Assembly: GCA_024401305.1 (NCBI GenBank)
Contig: JAKSLI010000027.1
Coordinates: 1 to 40,556, forward strand
DNA: 40,556 bases
From: Bacteroidaceae bacterium
Lineage (GTDB): Bacteria; Bacteroidota; Bacteroidia; Bacteroidales; Bacteroidaceae
Reading direction: 5' to 3'
Below the pieces are notes generated by a model, which was given only the letters and a program-made list of their open reading frames with translations, did not search any database and had not been told where the DNA came from. The position numbers and the translations under genes are program-made. Shown here one piece after another: positions 13,009 through 22,037 of this stretch (its first letter is position 1; each line of letters begins with the position of its first letter).

Positions 13009-14286
13009 ATGAAAGTATTATGGTTGACTAACACGCCTGGACTGTTTTACCAGAACAAGGGATCCAATGGAACCTATAATGGTGGCGGTTGGGAAGCGTC
13101 CTTGCAGCAGCTGTTTGCGGGTAGGACGGACGTAAGTCTTGCTGTTGCTTTTGAATCTGAGGTGGAAAAGGAAAAGAAAGTTGAGCAAGACGGATTCATC
13201 TACTATCCGATATATTCCAAACCAAAATCAGCATTCAATAAGTTAAAGCTTTACCATGGCGGATACAAACATGTGGATTCGGGCTTGCATATACCTAGAA
13301 TAAAGGAAATCATTGAGGACTTCACCCCAGATATTATCCATATCCATGGTTTGGAAAACACTTTGGCGAACATTCTCCTGCACGACATAGCAAATGTTCC
13401 GATAGTTGTTTCTCTGCAAGGTCTGCTCTTGCCTTATTCGGAAGCGTTCTTTCCAGAAGGGGTTGATGAGCATTCGTTCCGCTTCCCACTGAGTTTGTCG
13501 GAACACATCTTCCGCAATGGCTATAGGTATGCTTATAAATCCATTCGTGTTCGGGCGGAGCATGAGATGCTTCTTTGGACGAAAGTCAAGAACGTGTTTG
13601 GCAGAACTTGTTGGGACAAGAGCATGTGTGAGCGTTATTCCTCCGGAGTTTCGTACCATTATGGCGGCGAGGTTTTGCGAGATGCCTTTTATGCCAATGC
13701 AGGTAGTCATGAAGCGAAAGAGGACATAAGGCAGATAAGGATATGCTCCACAATAAGCAATACCGTTTACAAAGGGCTGGATGTTATTCTGAAAACGGCG
13801 AAGAATCTGCAGGAGAAAGGCGTTGATTATGAGTGGAACGTAATAGGAATAGATGCTTCCTGCCGTTTGATAAAGTATTTCTCTAGGCAGTTTCATATTG
13901 ATGCGAAATCTCTCAACATAAAATTTTGCGGCGTAAAGAATGCGGGAGAAATAGTGGATGTGGTGCGGTTGTCGGATGTTTTCATTCATCCTTCGCACAT
14001 TGACAACAGCCCTAATTCCGTTTGTGAGGCGCAGATGATAGGCTGTCCTGTCATAGCAAACAATGTAGGCGGTTTACCATCGCTGATAGATGACGGCAAG
14101 ACAGGTCTGCTTGTTCCTGCAAATTCAATTGAAGAACTCGTTTCATGCATCTGTGAATTGAAGCAAAACGCAGCATTAAGAAGGGCGATAAGTGCAAATT
14201 CTGTTGCTGTAGCATTAAAAAGACACGACAGAAACATAATTATTGAGCATCTGATACGTTCTTATAATAAGATTCAACTTTCCTGA
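13009..14286 (+). CDS. Glycosyltransferase family 4
   Basis: A 425-residue GT-B fold enzyme. The N-terminal domain starts with MKVLWLTNTPG and has a glycine-rich GGGWEASLQ acceptor loop and PDIIHIHG at about residues 110-117. In the C-terminal domain SNTVYKGLDVIL and HPSHIDNSPNSVCEAQMIGC (about 327-346) give the E-x7-E-like donor site, followed by PVIANNVGGLPSLIDDGKTG. It adds a sugar to the lipid-linked unit in the cytoplasm; donor and acceptor are unknown. Confidence 0.9.
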   Translation: MKVLWLTNTPGLFYQNKGSNGTYNGGGWEASLQQLFAGRTDVSLAVAFESEVEKEKKVEQDGFIYYPIYSKPKSAFNKLKLYHGGYKHVDSGLHIPRIKEIIEDFTPDIIHIHGLENTLANILLHDIANVPIVVSLQGLLLPYSEAFFPEGVDEHSFRFPLSLSEHIFRNGYRYAYKSIRVRAEHEMLLWTKVKNVFGRTCWDKSMCERYSSGVSYHYGGEVLRDAFYANAGSHEAKEDIRQIRICSTISNTVYKGLDVILKTAKNLQEKGVDYEWNVIGIDASCRLIKYFSRQFHIDAKSLNIKFCGVKNAGEIVDVVRLSDVFIHPSHIDNSPNSVCEAQMIGCPVIANNVGGLPSLIDDGKTGLLVPANSIEELVSCICELKQNAALRRAISANSVAVALKRHDRNIIIEHLIRSYNKIQLS

Positions 14287-14307
14287 TAGGATTCAACTTT
14301 CGCAAAG

Positions 14308-14931
14308 ATGAGCATAGCTGTATTCTTGTATAAATCCCTGCGTAAGATGTGGAATGGCATAGCTTCCGTCTTCACCACCTTGGCAACAATAGTGAAGTTC
14401 AAGGGCAATGGTGTAAGATACGGCACTTTCCATACTGTAGGCATTCCGTATGTCATGGTTTCGAGAGGAGCACAAGGCATAACGATAGGCGACGGTTTCG
14501 CAATGAACAATGGGATAAAGGGAAACCCTATAGGCTGCAACGAGAGATGCACACTGTTCGTTTCGCCTAATGCTGAGATTAGGATAGGCGATAATGTGGG
14601 CATTTCCCAAACAGCGTTAGTTGCATTGGATAGCAGCATAACCATTGGGAAAAATGTGAAGATAGGTGGCGGCACGCAACTATTGACGAGCGATTTCCAT
14701 CCGCTTGATCCGGCAAAGAGGCGTTTGGCGGAAGAGTCCGCATACCGTCAGTCGGCGCCGATAGTTGTTGAAGACGATGTGTTTATTGGCACTCGTTGCA
14801 TCATTCTGAAAGGAGTTACCATCGGAGCTCGCAGCATAATAGGGGCTGGCAGTGTCGTTACGAAATCAATCCCTGCAGATGAGATATGGGGAGGTAATCC
14901 CGCTCGTTTCATTAAAAGCGCGAAACAATGA
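14308..14931 (+). CDS. Hexapeptide-repeat O-acyltransferase
   Basis: A 207-residue protein with left-handed beta-helix repeats of the [LIV]-G-x4 type (ITIGDG, IRIGDN, ITIGKNVKIGGG, VTIGARSIIGAGSVV). It ends GGNPARFIKS, typical of maltose/galactoside-type O-acetyltransferases. The TSDFHPLD stretch (about 131-138) carries the likely catalytic histidine. It probably acetylates a capsule sugar. It overlaps the next gene by four bases (ATGA). Two copies of GATTCAACTTTC lie just upstream (14271-14301). Confidence 0.88.
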   Translation: MSIAVFLYKSLRKMWNGIASVFTTLATIVKFKGNGVRYGTFHTVGIPYVMVSRGAQGITIGDGFAMNNGIKGNPIGCNERCTLFVSPNAEIRIGDNVGISQTALVALDSSITIGKNVKIGGGTQLLTSDFHPLDPAKRRLAEESAYRQSAPIVVEDDVFIGTRCIILKGVTIGARSIIGAGSVVTKSIPADEIWGGNPARFIKSAKQ

Positions 14932-15806
14932 AAACGATAGCCGTACTTCTTACTGTTCACAACCGAAAGGACAAGACATTGAGTTGCTTGGAGAATGTGT
15001 TCGGGCAATCAATGCCGGAAGGTTTCTGTACTGATGTATGGCTTGTTGATGACGGTTGCACGGACGGAACAGCAGAGGCTATCGGTGAAAGATTCCCACA
15101 GGTACATGTACTGAAAGGCGATGGCAATCTTTACTGGAACAGAGGCATGATACTGGCATGGCAATCTGCTGCGGAAAGTAAGGTGTACGACTACTATCTG
15201 TGGCTCAATGACGACTCGAACATCTATGGCTATTGTCTGAAAACACTTCTGGAAACATCTGCAGTATATGCAGACAAGGCTATTGTTGTAGGTTCAACAT
15301 ACGATACTGTTTCAAGGTCAACATTGACATACGGCGGCAGAAATGCGGCAGAAGAGCTTGTTGTTCCGAAAGGAGAAGCTGAGGAGGTTGAGATGTTCAA
15401 CGGCAACATCGTACTCGTTCCCGCTTATGTATATCAGCATATCGGCACTCTCGACAACTATTTCACGCATAGCAAGGGAGACTTTGATTACGGTCTGCGT
15501 GCAAAGAAGGCTGGCATAAAGATGATCCTGGCAGGCAAGGTACTGGGAGAATGCGACAAGCATGCCAGCTTGGACGATTGGTGTAATCCTTCCGTTCCAT
15601 TCTCCAAGCGCTGGAAGTTGCTGCATAAGCCAACAGGCATGCCGCCGAAAGAAACATTCCATCTGGAATCTCGCCACTACGGAATGTTCATCGCTTCCGT
15701 ACATTTCATCACGATCTACATGAGATGCCTTTTCCCTGTTCTTTGGAAATTCAAGAACTTTCATGTAGTATCGCTTAACAATATCAATAATTCAACAACT
15801 AAATAA
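14928..15806 (+). CDS. Glycosyltransferase family 2
   Basis: A 292-residue GT-A enzyme. It begins IAVLLTVHNRKDKTLSCLEN; VWLVDDGCTDGT (about residues 37-48), GDGNLYWNRGM (about 64-74) and LWLNDDSNIYG (about 92-102, with the metal-binding N-D-D) mark the nucleotide-sugar site. The NLYWNRGM block is seen in rhamnosyltransferase-like members. The sugar remains unknown. Confidence 0.9.
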   Translation: MKTIAVLLTVHNRKDKTLSCLENVFGQSMPEGFCTDVWLVDDGCTDGTAEAIGERFPQVHVLKGDGNLYWNRGMILAWQSAAESKVYDYYLWLNDDSNIYGYCLKTLLETSAVYADKAIVVGSTYDTVSRSTLTYGGRNAAEELVVPKGEAEEVEMFNGNIVLVPAYVYQHIGTLDNYFTHSKGDFDYGLRAKKAGIKMILAGKVLGECDKHASLDDWCNPSVPFSKRWKLLHKPTGMPPKETFHLESRHYGMFIASVHFITIYMRCLFPVLWKFKNFHVVSLNNINNSTTK

Positions 15807-15826
15807 CTTAATAATTCAATAACTTG

Positions 15827-16711
15827 ATGGCTCAGGAAAAACCAAGAATTATCGAACTGAACAAGATTGGCGATCGTCGCGGAAACCTATCTATCGTAGA
15901 GGAATTCAAGCAGATACCATTTGAGATAAAGCGTACATTCTGGATATACGACGTTCCGGGAGGTGCTCAGCGTGGTGGTCATGCTTACAGGGAGTGCGAG
16001 GAATTTATCGTAGCTCTCTCAGGAAGTTTCACTTGTGTTGTCGATGCTGGCGACGGTCCGAAGGAATATCACCTGAATCGTTCTTACTACGGACTGTATG
16101 TTCCGAAAGGCTGTTGGCGCGTGATGCAAGACTTCTCTACAAATTCCGTGGCACTTGTCCTGGCTTCCACTGACTATAACGAGGACGATTACATCTGGGA
16201 TTATGAGGAGTTCCGCCAATGGAAGAAGCAGAACATCGATACTGTTCCGGAAGAAAAGCACACTACCACATTCATCAGCAATGCGATGAAGAAAGCTTCA
16301 GTGTTCGATTGCTCTCTCTATGAACTGACAAAGAACGAATATCCGGAAGGCAACCTCACATATATATATAATAATGTGCATGTGCCTTTCAAGGTGAAGC
16401 GTGTGTTCTATAGTTACGACATCCCTGGTGGTGAATCGCGTGGTGCCCATGCTCATAAGAATTGCCACCAGCTTCTCATTGCTGCCAGTGGTGCCTACGA
16501 AGTGGTTCTTGACGACGGAACGAACAAACGCACGGTTACACTCAACCGTCCGTTCTGGGGACTTCATGTGCCACCAGGCGTTTGGGCAGCAGAACAAGGT
16601 TTCTCTTCTGGCGCAATATGTCTCGTACTCGCCAGCGAAGGATATGACGAGGAAGATTATATCCGTGAGTATGAGGACTATACGGAATTCGTTAATCAGC
16701 AAAAGAAGTGA
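15827..16711 (+). CDS. Tandem-cupin sugar 3,4-ketoisomerase (FdtA/QdtA/WxcM-like)
   Basis: 294 residues made of two homologous cupin domains (about 7-130 and 158-290). Each resembles the single-domain dTDP-4-keto-6-deoxyglucose 3,4-ketoisomerases. Shared blocks are YDVPGGAQRGGHAY / YDIPGGESRGAHAH, LNRSYYGLYVP / LNRPFWGLHVP and ALVLAS / CLVLAS. The second domain keeps the HAH pair (208-210) used in catalysis by FdtA-type enzymes; in the first it is HAY (52-54). The first domain may therefore be regulatory, structural or altered in activity. Family members make 3-amino-3,6-dideoxy sugars; no aminotransferase gene for that path is in this window. The ATG at 15827 is preferred over TTG 15824. Confidence 0.82.
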   Translation: MAQEKPRIIELNKIGDRRGNLSIVEEFKQIPFEIKRTFWIYDVPGGAQRGGHAYRECEEFIVALSGSFTCVVDAGDGPKEYHLNRSYYGLYVPKGCWRVMQDFSTNSVALVLASTDYNEDDYIWDYEEFRQWKKQNIDTVPEEKHTTTFISNAMKKASVFDCSLYELTKNEYPEGNLTYIYNNVHVPFKVKRVFYSYDIPGGESRGAHAHKNCHQLLIAASGAYEVVLDDGTNKRTVTLNRPFWGLHVPPGVWAAEQGFSSGAICLVLASEGYDEEDYIREYEDYTEFVNQQKK

Positions 16712-17682
16712 TCAATTTCTGCACATTATTCGATTCTTTCTACCTTGCGAAGGGACTTGCACTCTATCGCTCGCTGCAAAGTGTGTCAAGCAATTTCCAT
16801 CTTTTCGTAATGGCTTTCGACGAAAAGTCGTTCCGATTCCTAAAGCAGATTGAGTGTGAGAATCTCACGGTGCAATGGCTAAATAACTTCGAGACGCCAG
16901 AACTCCTTGCCGTAAAGGCTGAAAGAACGAGAGGTGAATATTGCTGGACATGCGGTCCGTCTGTGATACACTACTTCATGACGACCTACAATCTGCCATC
17001 ATTGACATACATTGATGCCGACATGATGTTCTATTCCGATCCGCAGATTCTGTTTGATGAGATAGGCGATGCCGACATCGCCGTGTCTCCGCATTTCATT
17101 GAACATGAGGCGGCGGGGAAGTTCTGTGTGCAGTTCAACTATTTCAAGAATAGTGCGGAAGGTATGCGTGCTCTTGTTTGGTGGAAAGACTGTTGCATAG
17201 AGTGGTGCTATAATAAGTATGAAGATGGGAAATATGGCGACCAAGGCTATGTAGAGCAGTTTCCGAGCCTTTTCAGCAATGTGCATATAATGGAACATCG
17301 CGGCACGGGAGTGGCTTCATGGAACATGAATAGTTACAGATTCCACACCGAAGACAATTCAATAATATATAAAGGTGTTACCTTTCCGATAGTCTTTTTC
17401 CACTATCATGGAACATCCTTGGAGGTGCATGATGATGTGCTGGTGATGTCAACAAAGGAGTTTGATGTGAAGCATGGCGAACAGTATGCAATGTATGGGA
17501 AATACTTGGCATTGCTTACTGATATTTATCGCAATGACTTGCATATTCCAGTTTCTGGCTATCGTATTGCGGAGCGAAGCTTTGTCAAGAAGATTAACTT
17601 CATGCTGAGGGCTACTTTGCGAAACAATGCTTTGGTGCGATGGCTATATTATGATGTCCTTAACCTAAGAAATTCAGGGTAG
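16708..17682 (+). CDS. GT-A type glycosyltransferase
   Basis: 324 residues, starting at a GTG that overlaps the previous stop by four bases (GTGA). The opening FCTLFDSFYLAKGLALYRSL resembles the first strand and helix of GT8-like enzymes. YIDADMMFYSDP (about 101-112) carries the DxD metal site (D103, D105), and YGDQGYVEQFP fits a donor-site motif. FFHYHG near residue 233 could be the late metal-binding histidine. It probably adds one of the sugars of the capsule unit. Confidence 0.8.
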   Translation: MINFCTLFDSFYLAKGLALYRSLQSVSSNFHLFVMAFDEKSFRFLKQIECENLTVQWLNNFETPELLAVKAERTRGEYCWTCGPSVIHYFMTTYNLPSLTYIDADMMFYSDPQILFDEIGDADIAVSPHFIEHEAAGKFCVQFNYFKNSAEGMRALVWWKDCCIEWCYNKYEDGKYGDQGYVEQFPSLFSNVHIMEHRGTGVASWNMNSYRFHTEDNSIIYKGVTFPIVFFHYHGTSLEVHDDVLVMSTKEFDVKHGEQYAMYGKYLALLTDIYRNDLHIPVSGYRIAERSFVKKINFMLRATLRNNALVRWLYYDVLNLRNSG

Positions 17683-18450
17683 ATGCCATTCAGTCTAAAC
17701 GATAAGGCGTTGGTGTGCAGCATGCATGAACTTGCGGAAATACCGCAAGGCAGGGTGCTTATAAACACTATCAACCAGCATTCGTATAATGTGGCGCAGA
17801 AAGATGAACTTTTTGCTGAGGCGCTGCGTAATGGCGACTATCTCATTCCCGATGGCATGAGCATCGTCAAGGCTGCCAAGTGGCTGAAAGTCAGCACGCA
17901 ACCGAGGGAGAGAATTGCGGGACGCGACTTGTTCCTCTTAGAGATGGAGAGGCTGAATGCGGCAAACAATGGCGGCAAACAGCATGAAGCCTATCGCCCG
18001 AAGGTGTTCTTCATGGGCAGTTCGGAGCAAGTATTGGCAAAGATAAAGGAGCGTGCCGCAAAAGAATATCCGAACATTGATGTAATGACTTACAGTCCGC
18101 CATACAAGCAAGAGTTCATTGATGAAGATGATCGCGCAATGATTAATGCCATCAATGCCGCAAATCCCGACCTACTTTGGATTGGAATGACCGCCCCGAA
18201 GCAGGAAAAGTGGGCGTATCAGCATTGGGAAGAGCTCAATATCCACTGCCATTGTGGAACGATAGGTGCCGTGTTTGACTTCTATGCAGGACAGAAAACA
18301 GAGGCTCCTCTTTGGTGGCAGAAGCATGGACTTGAATGGCTTTACCGCTTGAAGTCGGAACCACGCAGGATGTTCCGTCGTTATGTCATAGGCATTCCAA
18401 AGTTTTTCTATTATATTGTTAAAGAGTTTCAATGGTTTGAGATGGTTTGA
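17683..18450 (+). CDS. WecG/TagA/CpsF-family glycosyltransferase (GT26)
   Basis: A 255-residue protein. LINTINQHSYNVA, YLIPDGMSIV (about 53-62), RIAGRDLFL and WIGMTAPKQEKWA (about 166-178), then GTIGAVFDFYAG, are the conserved GT26 blocks. Members such as WecG and TagA transfer N-acetylmannosamine-type sugars to the lipid-linked acceptor. It begins immediately after the upstream stop. Its last residues (FEMV) and stop are encoded by the first units of a decamer array. Confidence 0.9.
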   Translation: MPFSLNDKALVCSMHELAEIPQGRVLINTINQHSYNVAQKDELFAEALRNGDYLIPDGMSIVKAAKWLKVSTQPRERIAGRDLFLLEMERLNAANNGGKQHEAYRPKVFFMGSSEQVLAKIKERAAKEYPNIDVMTYSPPYKQEFIDEDDRAMINAINAANPDLLWIGMTAPKQEKWAYQHWEELNIHCHCGTIGAVFDFYAGQKTEAPLWWQKHGLEWLYRLKSEPRRMFRRYVIGIPKFFYYIVKEFQWFEMV

Positions 18451-18667
18451 GGTAGTTTGAGGTGGTTTGAGGTGGTTTGAGATGGTTTGAGGTGGTTTGA
18501 GGTAGTTTGAGATGGTTTGAGATTGTTTGAGGTGGTTTCATTCAAACAAAACCAAACAAAATCAAACAAAATCAAACGAAATCAAACAAAACCAAACAAA
18601 ATCAAACAAAATCAAACAAAATCAAACAAAATCAAACAAAATCAAACGAAATCAAACAAAATCAAAC
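18431..18667. repeat. Two-armed decamer repeat element after the WecG-type gene
   Basis: Eleven units of the type NNTNGTTTGA (18431-18540) are followed by about twelve decamers of the type AATCAAACAA (to 18667), whose reverse complement is TTGTTTGATT. The GTTTGA part can pair between arms, whereas the variable four bases cannot. The 3' end of the upstream gene lies inside the first arm. Confidence 0.88.
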
Positions 18668-18677
18668 TCCTAACTTA

Positions 18678-19793
18678 ATGTTCAATCTTTACCTACTTCT
18701 TCAAATATCGCTCGGTATAAGCAGTGCAGATTCATTCCCACTGCTCGGCGAGACTGCGTGGCAAGACATAAAGGATGCTGCGGAGAAGCATGCTATTATC
18801 GGCGTTGTGTGGGGTGGAATAGAGAAACTTCCGCTTGAGAAGCAACCGCCTCGGCACATGAAACTCACATGGATGGCTGATGCTGAGATCATCAAGAAGC
18901 GCAACATGAAGATGGACAAGGCGTGCGTAAAGATTGTGCGCATCCTTGAGAAGATGGGCCTGCCGTCAGTCATTCTGAAAGGTCAGGCTATAGCGAAACT
19001 CTATCCAAACCCTTACTATCGCACATCCGGAGACATCGATGCACTCATTCTTCCGCAGTATCTCATTGCAGAATATGGCGACATCGACCATTCCGTGAAG
19101 CCTGTTCGCAAGAAAATCCAAGCTTTGGGCAAAGGCGTTATCGACAAGAAGATAGTGTATCATCACACCACATGGCGCTTCTCCGATGTGGAAATAGAGG
19201 TCCATCACCGCTCAATGCAGTTGAACAGTTTTGCGCAAAACAAGGCTTATCAGCAGTGGGCTAAGGGCATAAAGACCATACCTTGTGGCGAATACAACAC
19301 CGCGGATATTGAATACAATCTCGTGTTCATGCTTGCCCATATCTATCACCACCTTCTTTTTGAGGGCGTCGGATTGAGGCAAGTGTGCGACTACGCTGTG
19401 CTTCTCCAAGCTGTTGCGAAGGAATATCCAGGGAAAGAAGAACGACAAAAGTTATTCAACCGTGTGAACGAGCAGATAGCAGCATGCAAGATGACTCGCT
19501 TCCTCACCGGATTAATGTGGATAATGCAGACTGTTTTCGCATTGCCAAGCGAGATGCTGATGGCAAAACCGGACGAAACAATAGGGCGCTTCATAATGAA
19601 AGAGATAGAGCAGGCGGGCAATTTCGGTCAGCATGACGAGCGCATTCGCCACGAACGCCTGTCGTCAGTAGTAGGAAAGTTCATCGAGCGCACCAAGCAT
19701 CGCATGCGCTTCCTGCAACTTTTCCCCGAAGAAATACTCTGGGACATCCCTTTCCGCCTGTGGCATTACATTTGGAGAGTGCGTTACACATAG
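18678..19793 (+). CDS. NTP_transf_5-like nucleotidyltransferase-fold protein
   Basis: A 371-residue protein. VILKGQAIAKLYPNPYYR (about 98-115) followed by SGDIDALI (D119, D121) is the pattern of the uncharacterised nucleotidyltransferase family (NTP_transf_5) often found at the ends of Bacteroidales capsule loci. The rest is mainly helical. The substrate is not known; a role in capsule assembly or its control is inferred from position. It is the last gene before the operon terminator. Confidence 0.75.
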   Translation: MFNLYLLLQISLGISSADSFPLLGETAWQDIKDAAEKHAIIGVVWGGIEKLPLEKQPPRHMKLTWMADAEIIKKRNMKMDKACVKIVRILEKMGLPSVILKGQAIAKLYPNPYYRTSGDIDALILPQYLIAEYGDIDHSVKPVRKKIQALGKGVIDKKIVYHHTTWRFSDVEIEVHHRSMQLNSFAQNKAYQQWAKGIKTIPCGEYNTADIEYNLVFMLAHIYHHLLFEGVGLRQVCDYAVLLQAVAKEYPGKEERQKLFNRVNEQIAACKMTRFLTGLMWIMQTVFALPSEMLMAKPDETIGRFIMKEIEQAGNFGQHDERIRHERLSSVVGKFIERTKHRMRFLQLFPEEILWDIPFRLWHYIWRVRYT

Positions 19794-19795
19794 CA

Positions 19796-19829
19796 AAAAT
19801 GCCCGCGCTGAATTCAGCGCGGGCATTTT
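19796..19829. terminator. Bidirectional terminator at the end of the capsule operon
   Basis: A perfect 34-bp palindrome centred on GAATTC, with AAAATGCCCGCGCTG as the left arm. The A and T ends serve both strands, between the convergent capsule operon and yidC. Confidence 0.92.
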
Positions 19830-19830
19830 G

Positions 19831-19947
19831 AATATTGAATATTGAGTATTGAGTAATGAGTATTGAGTATTGAGTAATGAGTAATGAAGTCCGTTCGGGA
19901 CGCTGTCATCAGTCAACAGTCATTACTCATCAATCATTAGTCATTAC
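19831..19947. repeat. Tandem-repeat stem element at the 3' end of yidC
   Basis: A left arm of ATTGAGT/AATGAGT heptamers (about 19833-19887), a core hairpin GTCC-GTTCG-GGAC (about 19889-19901), and a right arm of inverted heptamers (TCATTACTCATCAATCATTA type) reaching the yidC stop codon. Confidence 0.75.
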
Positions 19948-21840
19948 TCATTTTTTCCAACCGTTCTCCTTCTGCTTCTGAAGCTCTTCTGCCTGCTTCT
20001 GAAGTTCGGCGAGGCGCTTTGCCATGCCGCTCATCTTCTGAGGGTTTGCCTTGCGCTCTGCCTTGCGTGCCTCGAGGTAAGCAAGGAGTTTCTCGTCGTT
20101 GGTAGTCTTGCGGAGTGTCCACATGATAGCCGCAGAGAAGAAGAGTGAGATGAAGTAGTAGAAGTTAAGACCTGAAGAGTAGTCGTTGAACATGAAGAAG
20201 AACATCAATGGCATGAGCATCATCATCCACTGCATCATCTTCATCTGCTCTGCCTGCTGACCAACCATCTGATCCTTCTGCTGACGCATTGTCATCCATG
20301 AGTAGAGGAGGTTGCCCACACAGAAGAGGATACATGTCAGCGAGAGGTGGTCGCCGATGAGCCAAAGGTTAGTACCCCACTCAATGATCGGGTCGTAAGT
20401 AGAGAGGTCGCTAATCCAAAGGAAACTCTCGCGACGAAGCTGGATGGCATTTGGCACGAAGTTGAACATGGCAACCCAGATAGGCATCTGGATGAGCATT
20501 GGCAGACAGCCCGAAAGTGGACTCACGCCGTACTCCTGATACATCTGCATCATTGCCTGCTGCTTCATCATTGCATCCTCAGGCTTGTCGTATTTCTTTG
20601 TAGCCTCATCGAGTTTTGGCTTGAGCACACGCATCTTTGCTGACGACATGTAGCTCTTCTTCACCATTGGGAACGTGATGACCTTAAGGAGCATTGTGAT
20701 AAGGAGAATCACGATACCCATTGGGATGCCAAGCTTTGTGAGCCAGTCAAACACATAGACAGTGAACCAACGGTTGATGAGTCGAACGAGTGGCCATCCG
20801 AGATAGATGAGCTTGTGGAGTTCAAGGTCCTTGTCTGCTGCGAAGGCGCTCTTGTCGTTGATGTCCTTGAGAAGGAGGAAGTCGTTAGGACCGTAGTAGA
20901 ACTCCATCTCCGTAGGCTGCACACCTGTTGGGTCGAAGGTTGTCTTGACGCTTGATTCGAGGTTCTTGAGATAGCCGCTACCCTTCTCGTCACAAAGGGA
21001 AGTGAACTTGCCGTCGGTGCCGAAGTCGGTCTTTGTGATCATAACGGCAGAGAAGAACTGGTTCTTGTAGGCAATCCAGTCTATCGGCTCGTCCTCATCG
21101 TCCTGTGCCTCGTCAGTCTTGTTGGCAGTCTCGTTGAGATAGTCGGTGCCGCCATCAGCATAGTGGTAAGTGAGGGTAGAGTAACGGTTCTCGAACATGA
21201 AACCCTTCTCCTGCTGGCGTACATGGTCCTTCCAGTTGATGGAGAGACGCTTGTAGTCAGGTGCAAACATACCGCTCATGTTCTCTGCCTTGAGAGAGAA
21301 GCCGAGGAGATAGTTGTCGCTGAGCTTATAGTCAAAGACAATCTTGCCTCCGCCGTTGACAGCAGCAGTGAGGGTTACTGTGGAGTCAGACTTGTTTGAT
21401 GCAGCGAAGACAAGGTCGGCAGTGTTGATGTTGACCGACTTTGCAGCAAGCAGGTAAGAAAGCTGCTGGTCATTCTCGTTGAAAAGCACCACGCCGTCCT
21501 TCTCCTCCATGTTCTTGTAGCCCTTTACGACAGCCTTCTGAACAGTACCGCCCTTAGTAGAAAGCGTGAGTTCAAGGTTCTCGTTCTTGAGCACAATGTT
21601 TTCAGCCTTGGCAGTTGCAGCAGCCGAATCCTGAAGAAGTGAAGACGCCTTAGCCTCGTTCTCAGCCTTTGCAGTCTGTGCAGCCTCAGCCTTTTTCTTT
21701 GCTTCCTCGATCTTAACGGCAGCGATTGAATCCTGCGCACGCTGTGCAGCAATCTGCTCCTCAGTAGGTTTTGTGTACCAACTGAAACCGATGAGCACCA
21801 ATGCTATCAGTATAAAACCGGTGATTGTATTCTTATCCAT
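19948..21840 (-). CDS. yidC: Membrane protein insertase YidC
   Basis: A 630-residue protein. One N-terminal membrane segment (about residues 6-21) is followed by a basic and alanine-rich linker, a large periplasmic beta domain (about 75-345) and the conserved YidC/Oxa1 core with about five membrane segments (about 350-590). The core contains GIPMGIVILLITMLLKVITF, KSYMSSAKM, QEYGVSPLSGCLPMLIQMPI and FYYFISLFFSA. It inserts and folds inner-membrane proteins alone or with SecYEG. The C-terminal tail is lysine-rich, as expected for ribosome contact. It is usually next to CTP synthase in Bacteroidetes; here a phosphatase gene lies upstream instead. Confidence 0.95.
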   Translation of the reverse strand: MDKNTITGFILIALVLIGFSWYTKPTEEQIAAQRAQDSIAAVKIEEAKKKAEAAQTAKAENEAKASSLLQDSAAATAKAENIVLKNENLELTLSTKGGTVQKAVVKGYKNMEEKDGVVLFNENDQQLSYLLAAKSVNINTADLVFAASNKSDSTVTLTAAVNGGGKIVFDYKLSDNYLLGFSLKAENMSGMFAPDYKRLSINWKDHVRQQEKGFMFENRYSTLTYHYADGGTDYLNETANKTDEAQDDEDEPIDWIAYKNQFFSAVMITKTDFGTDGKFTSLCDEKGSGYLKNLESSVKTTFDPTGVQPTEMEFYYGPNDFLLLKDINDKSAFAADKDLELHKLIYLGWPLVRLINRWFTVYVFDWLTKLGIPMGIVILLITMLLKVITFPMVKKSYMSSAKMRVLKPKLDEATKKYDKPEDAMMKQQAMMQMYQEYGVSPLSGCLPMLIQMPIWVAMFNFVPNAIQLRRESFLWISDLSTYDPIIEWGTNLWLIGDHLSLTCILFCVGNLLYSWMTMRQQKDQMVGQQAEQMKMMQWMMMLMPLMFFFMFNDYSSGLNFYYFISLFFSAAIMWTLRKTTNDEKLLAYLEARKAERKANPQKMSGMAKRLAELQKQAEELQKQKENGWKK

Positions 21841-21867
21841 TATTTATCTATATTATATTATTTATTC

Positions 21868-22034
21868 AAGTTTCGCAAGCTCAACTTGAGGCTACAGAGT
21901 ACAGGCTACAGAGTACAGGCTTTTGGGCTGCGCACTGTTTTCTGGTGCAAAATTTACAAGCCGCATGGCAGCCTGTAGTTTGTACTCTGTAGTTTGTAGC
22001 CTCAACATGAGCAAGTTAGAAACTTGCGAAAGTT
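21868..22034. repeat. Long imperfect inverted repeat between the phosphatase gene and yidC
   Basis: Arms of about 70 bp each (about 21868-21932 and 21966-22034) are built from GGCTACAGAGTACA-type units and ends of the form TTCGCAAG...CTTGAGG. The centre (about 21933-21965) carries, on the minus strand, AAATTTTGCACC, a weak -7-like match that could serve yidC. The element follows the phosphatase stop directly. Confidence 0.75.
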
Positions 22035-22037
22035 GAA

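Noticed and set aside
10291-18667. Decamer and heptamer arrays as CRISPR
   Set aside because: Units are contiguous, without spacers, and no cas genes are present.
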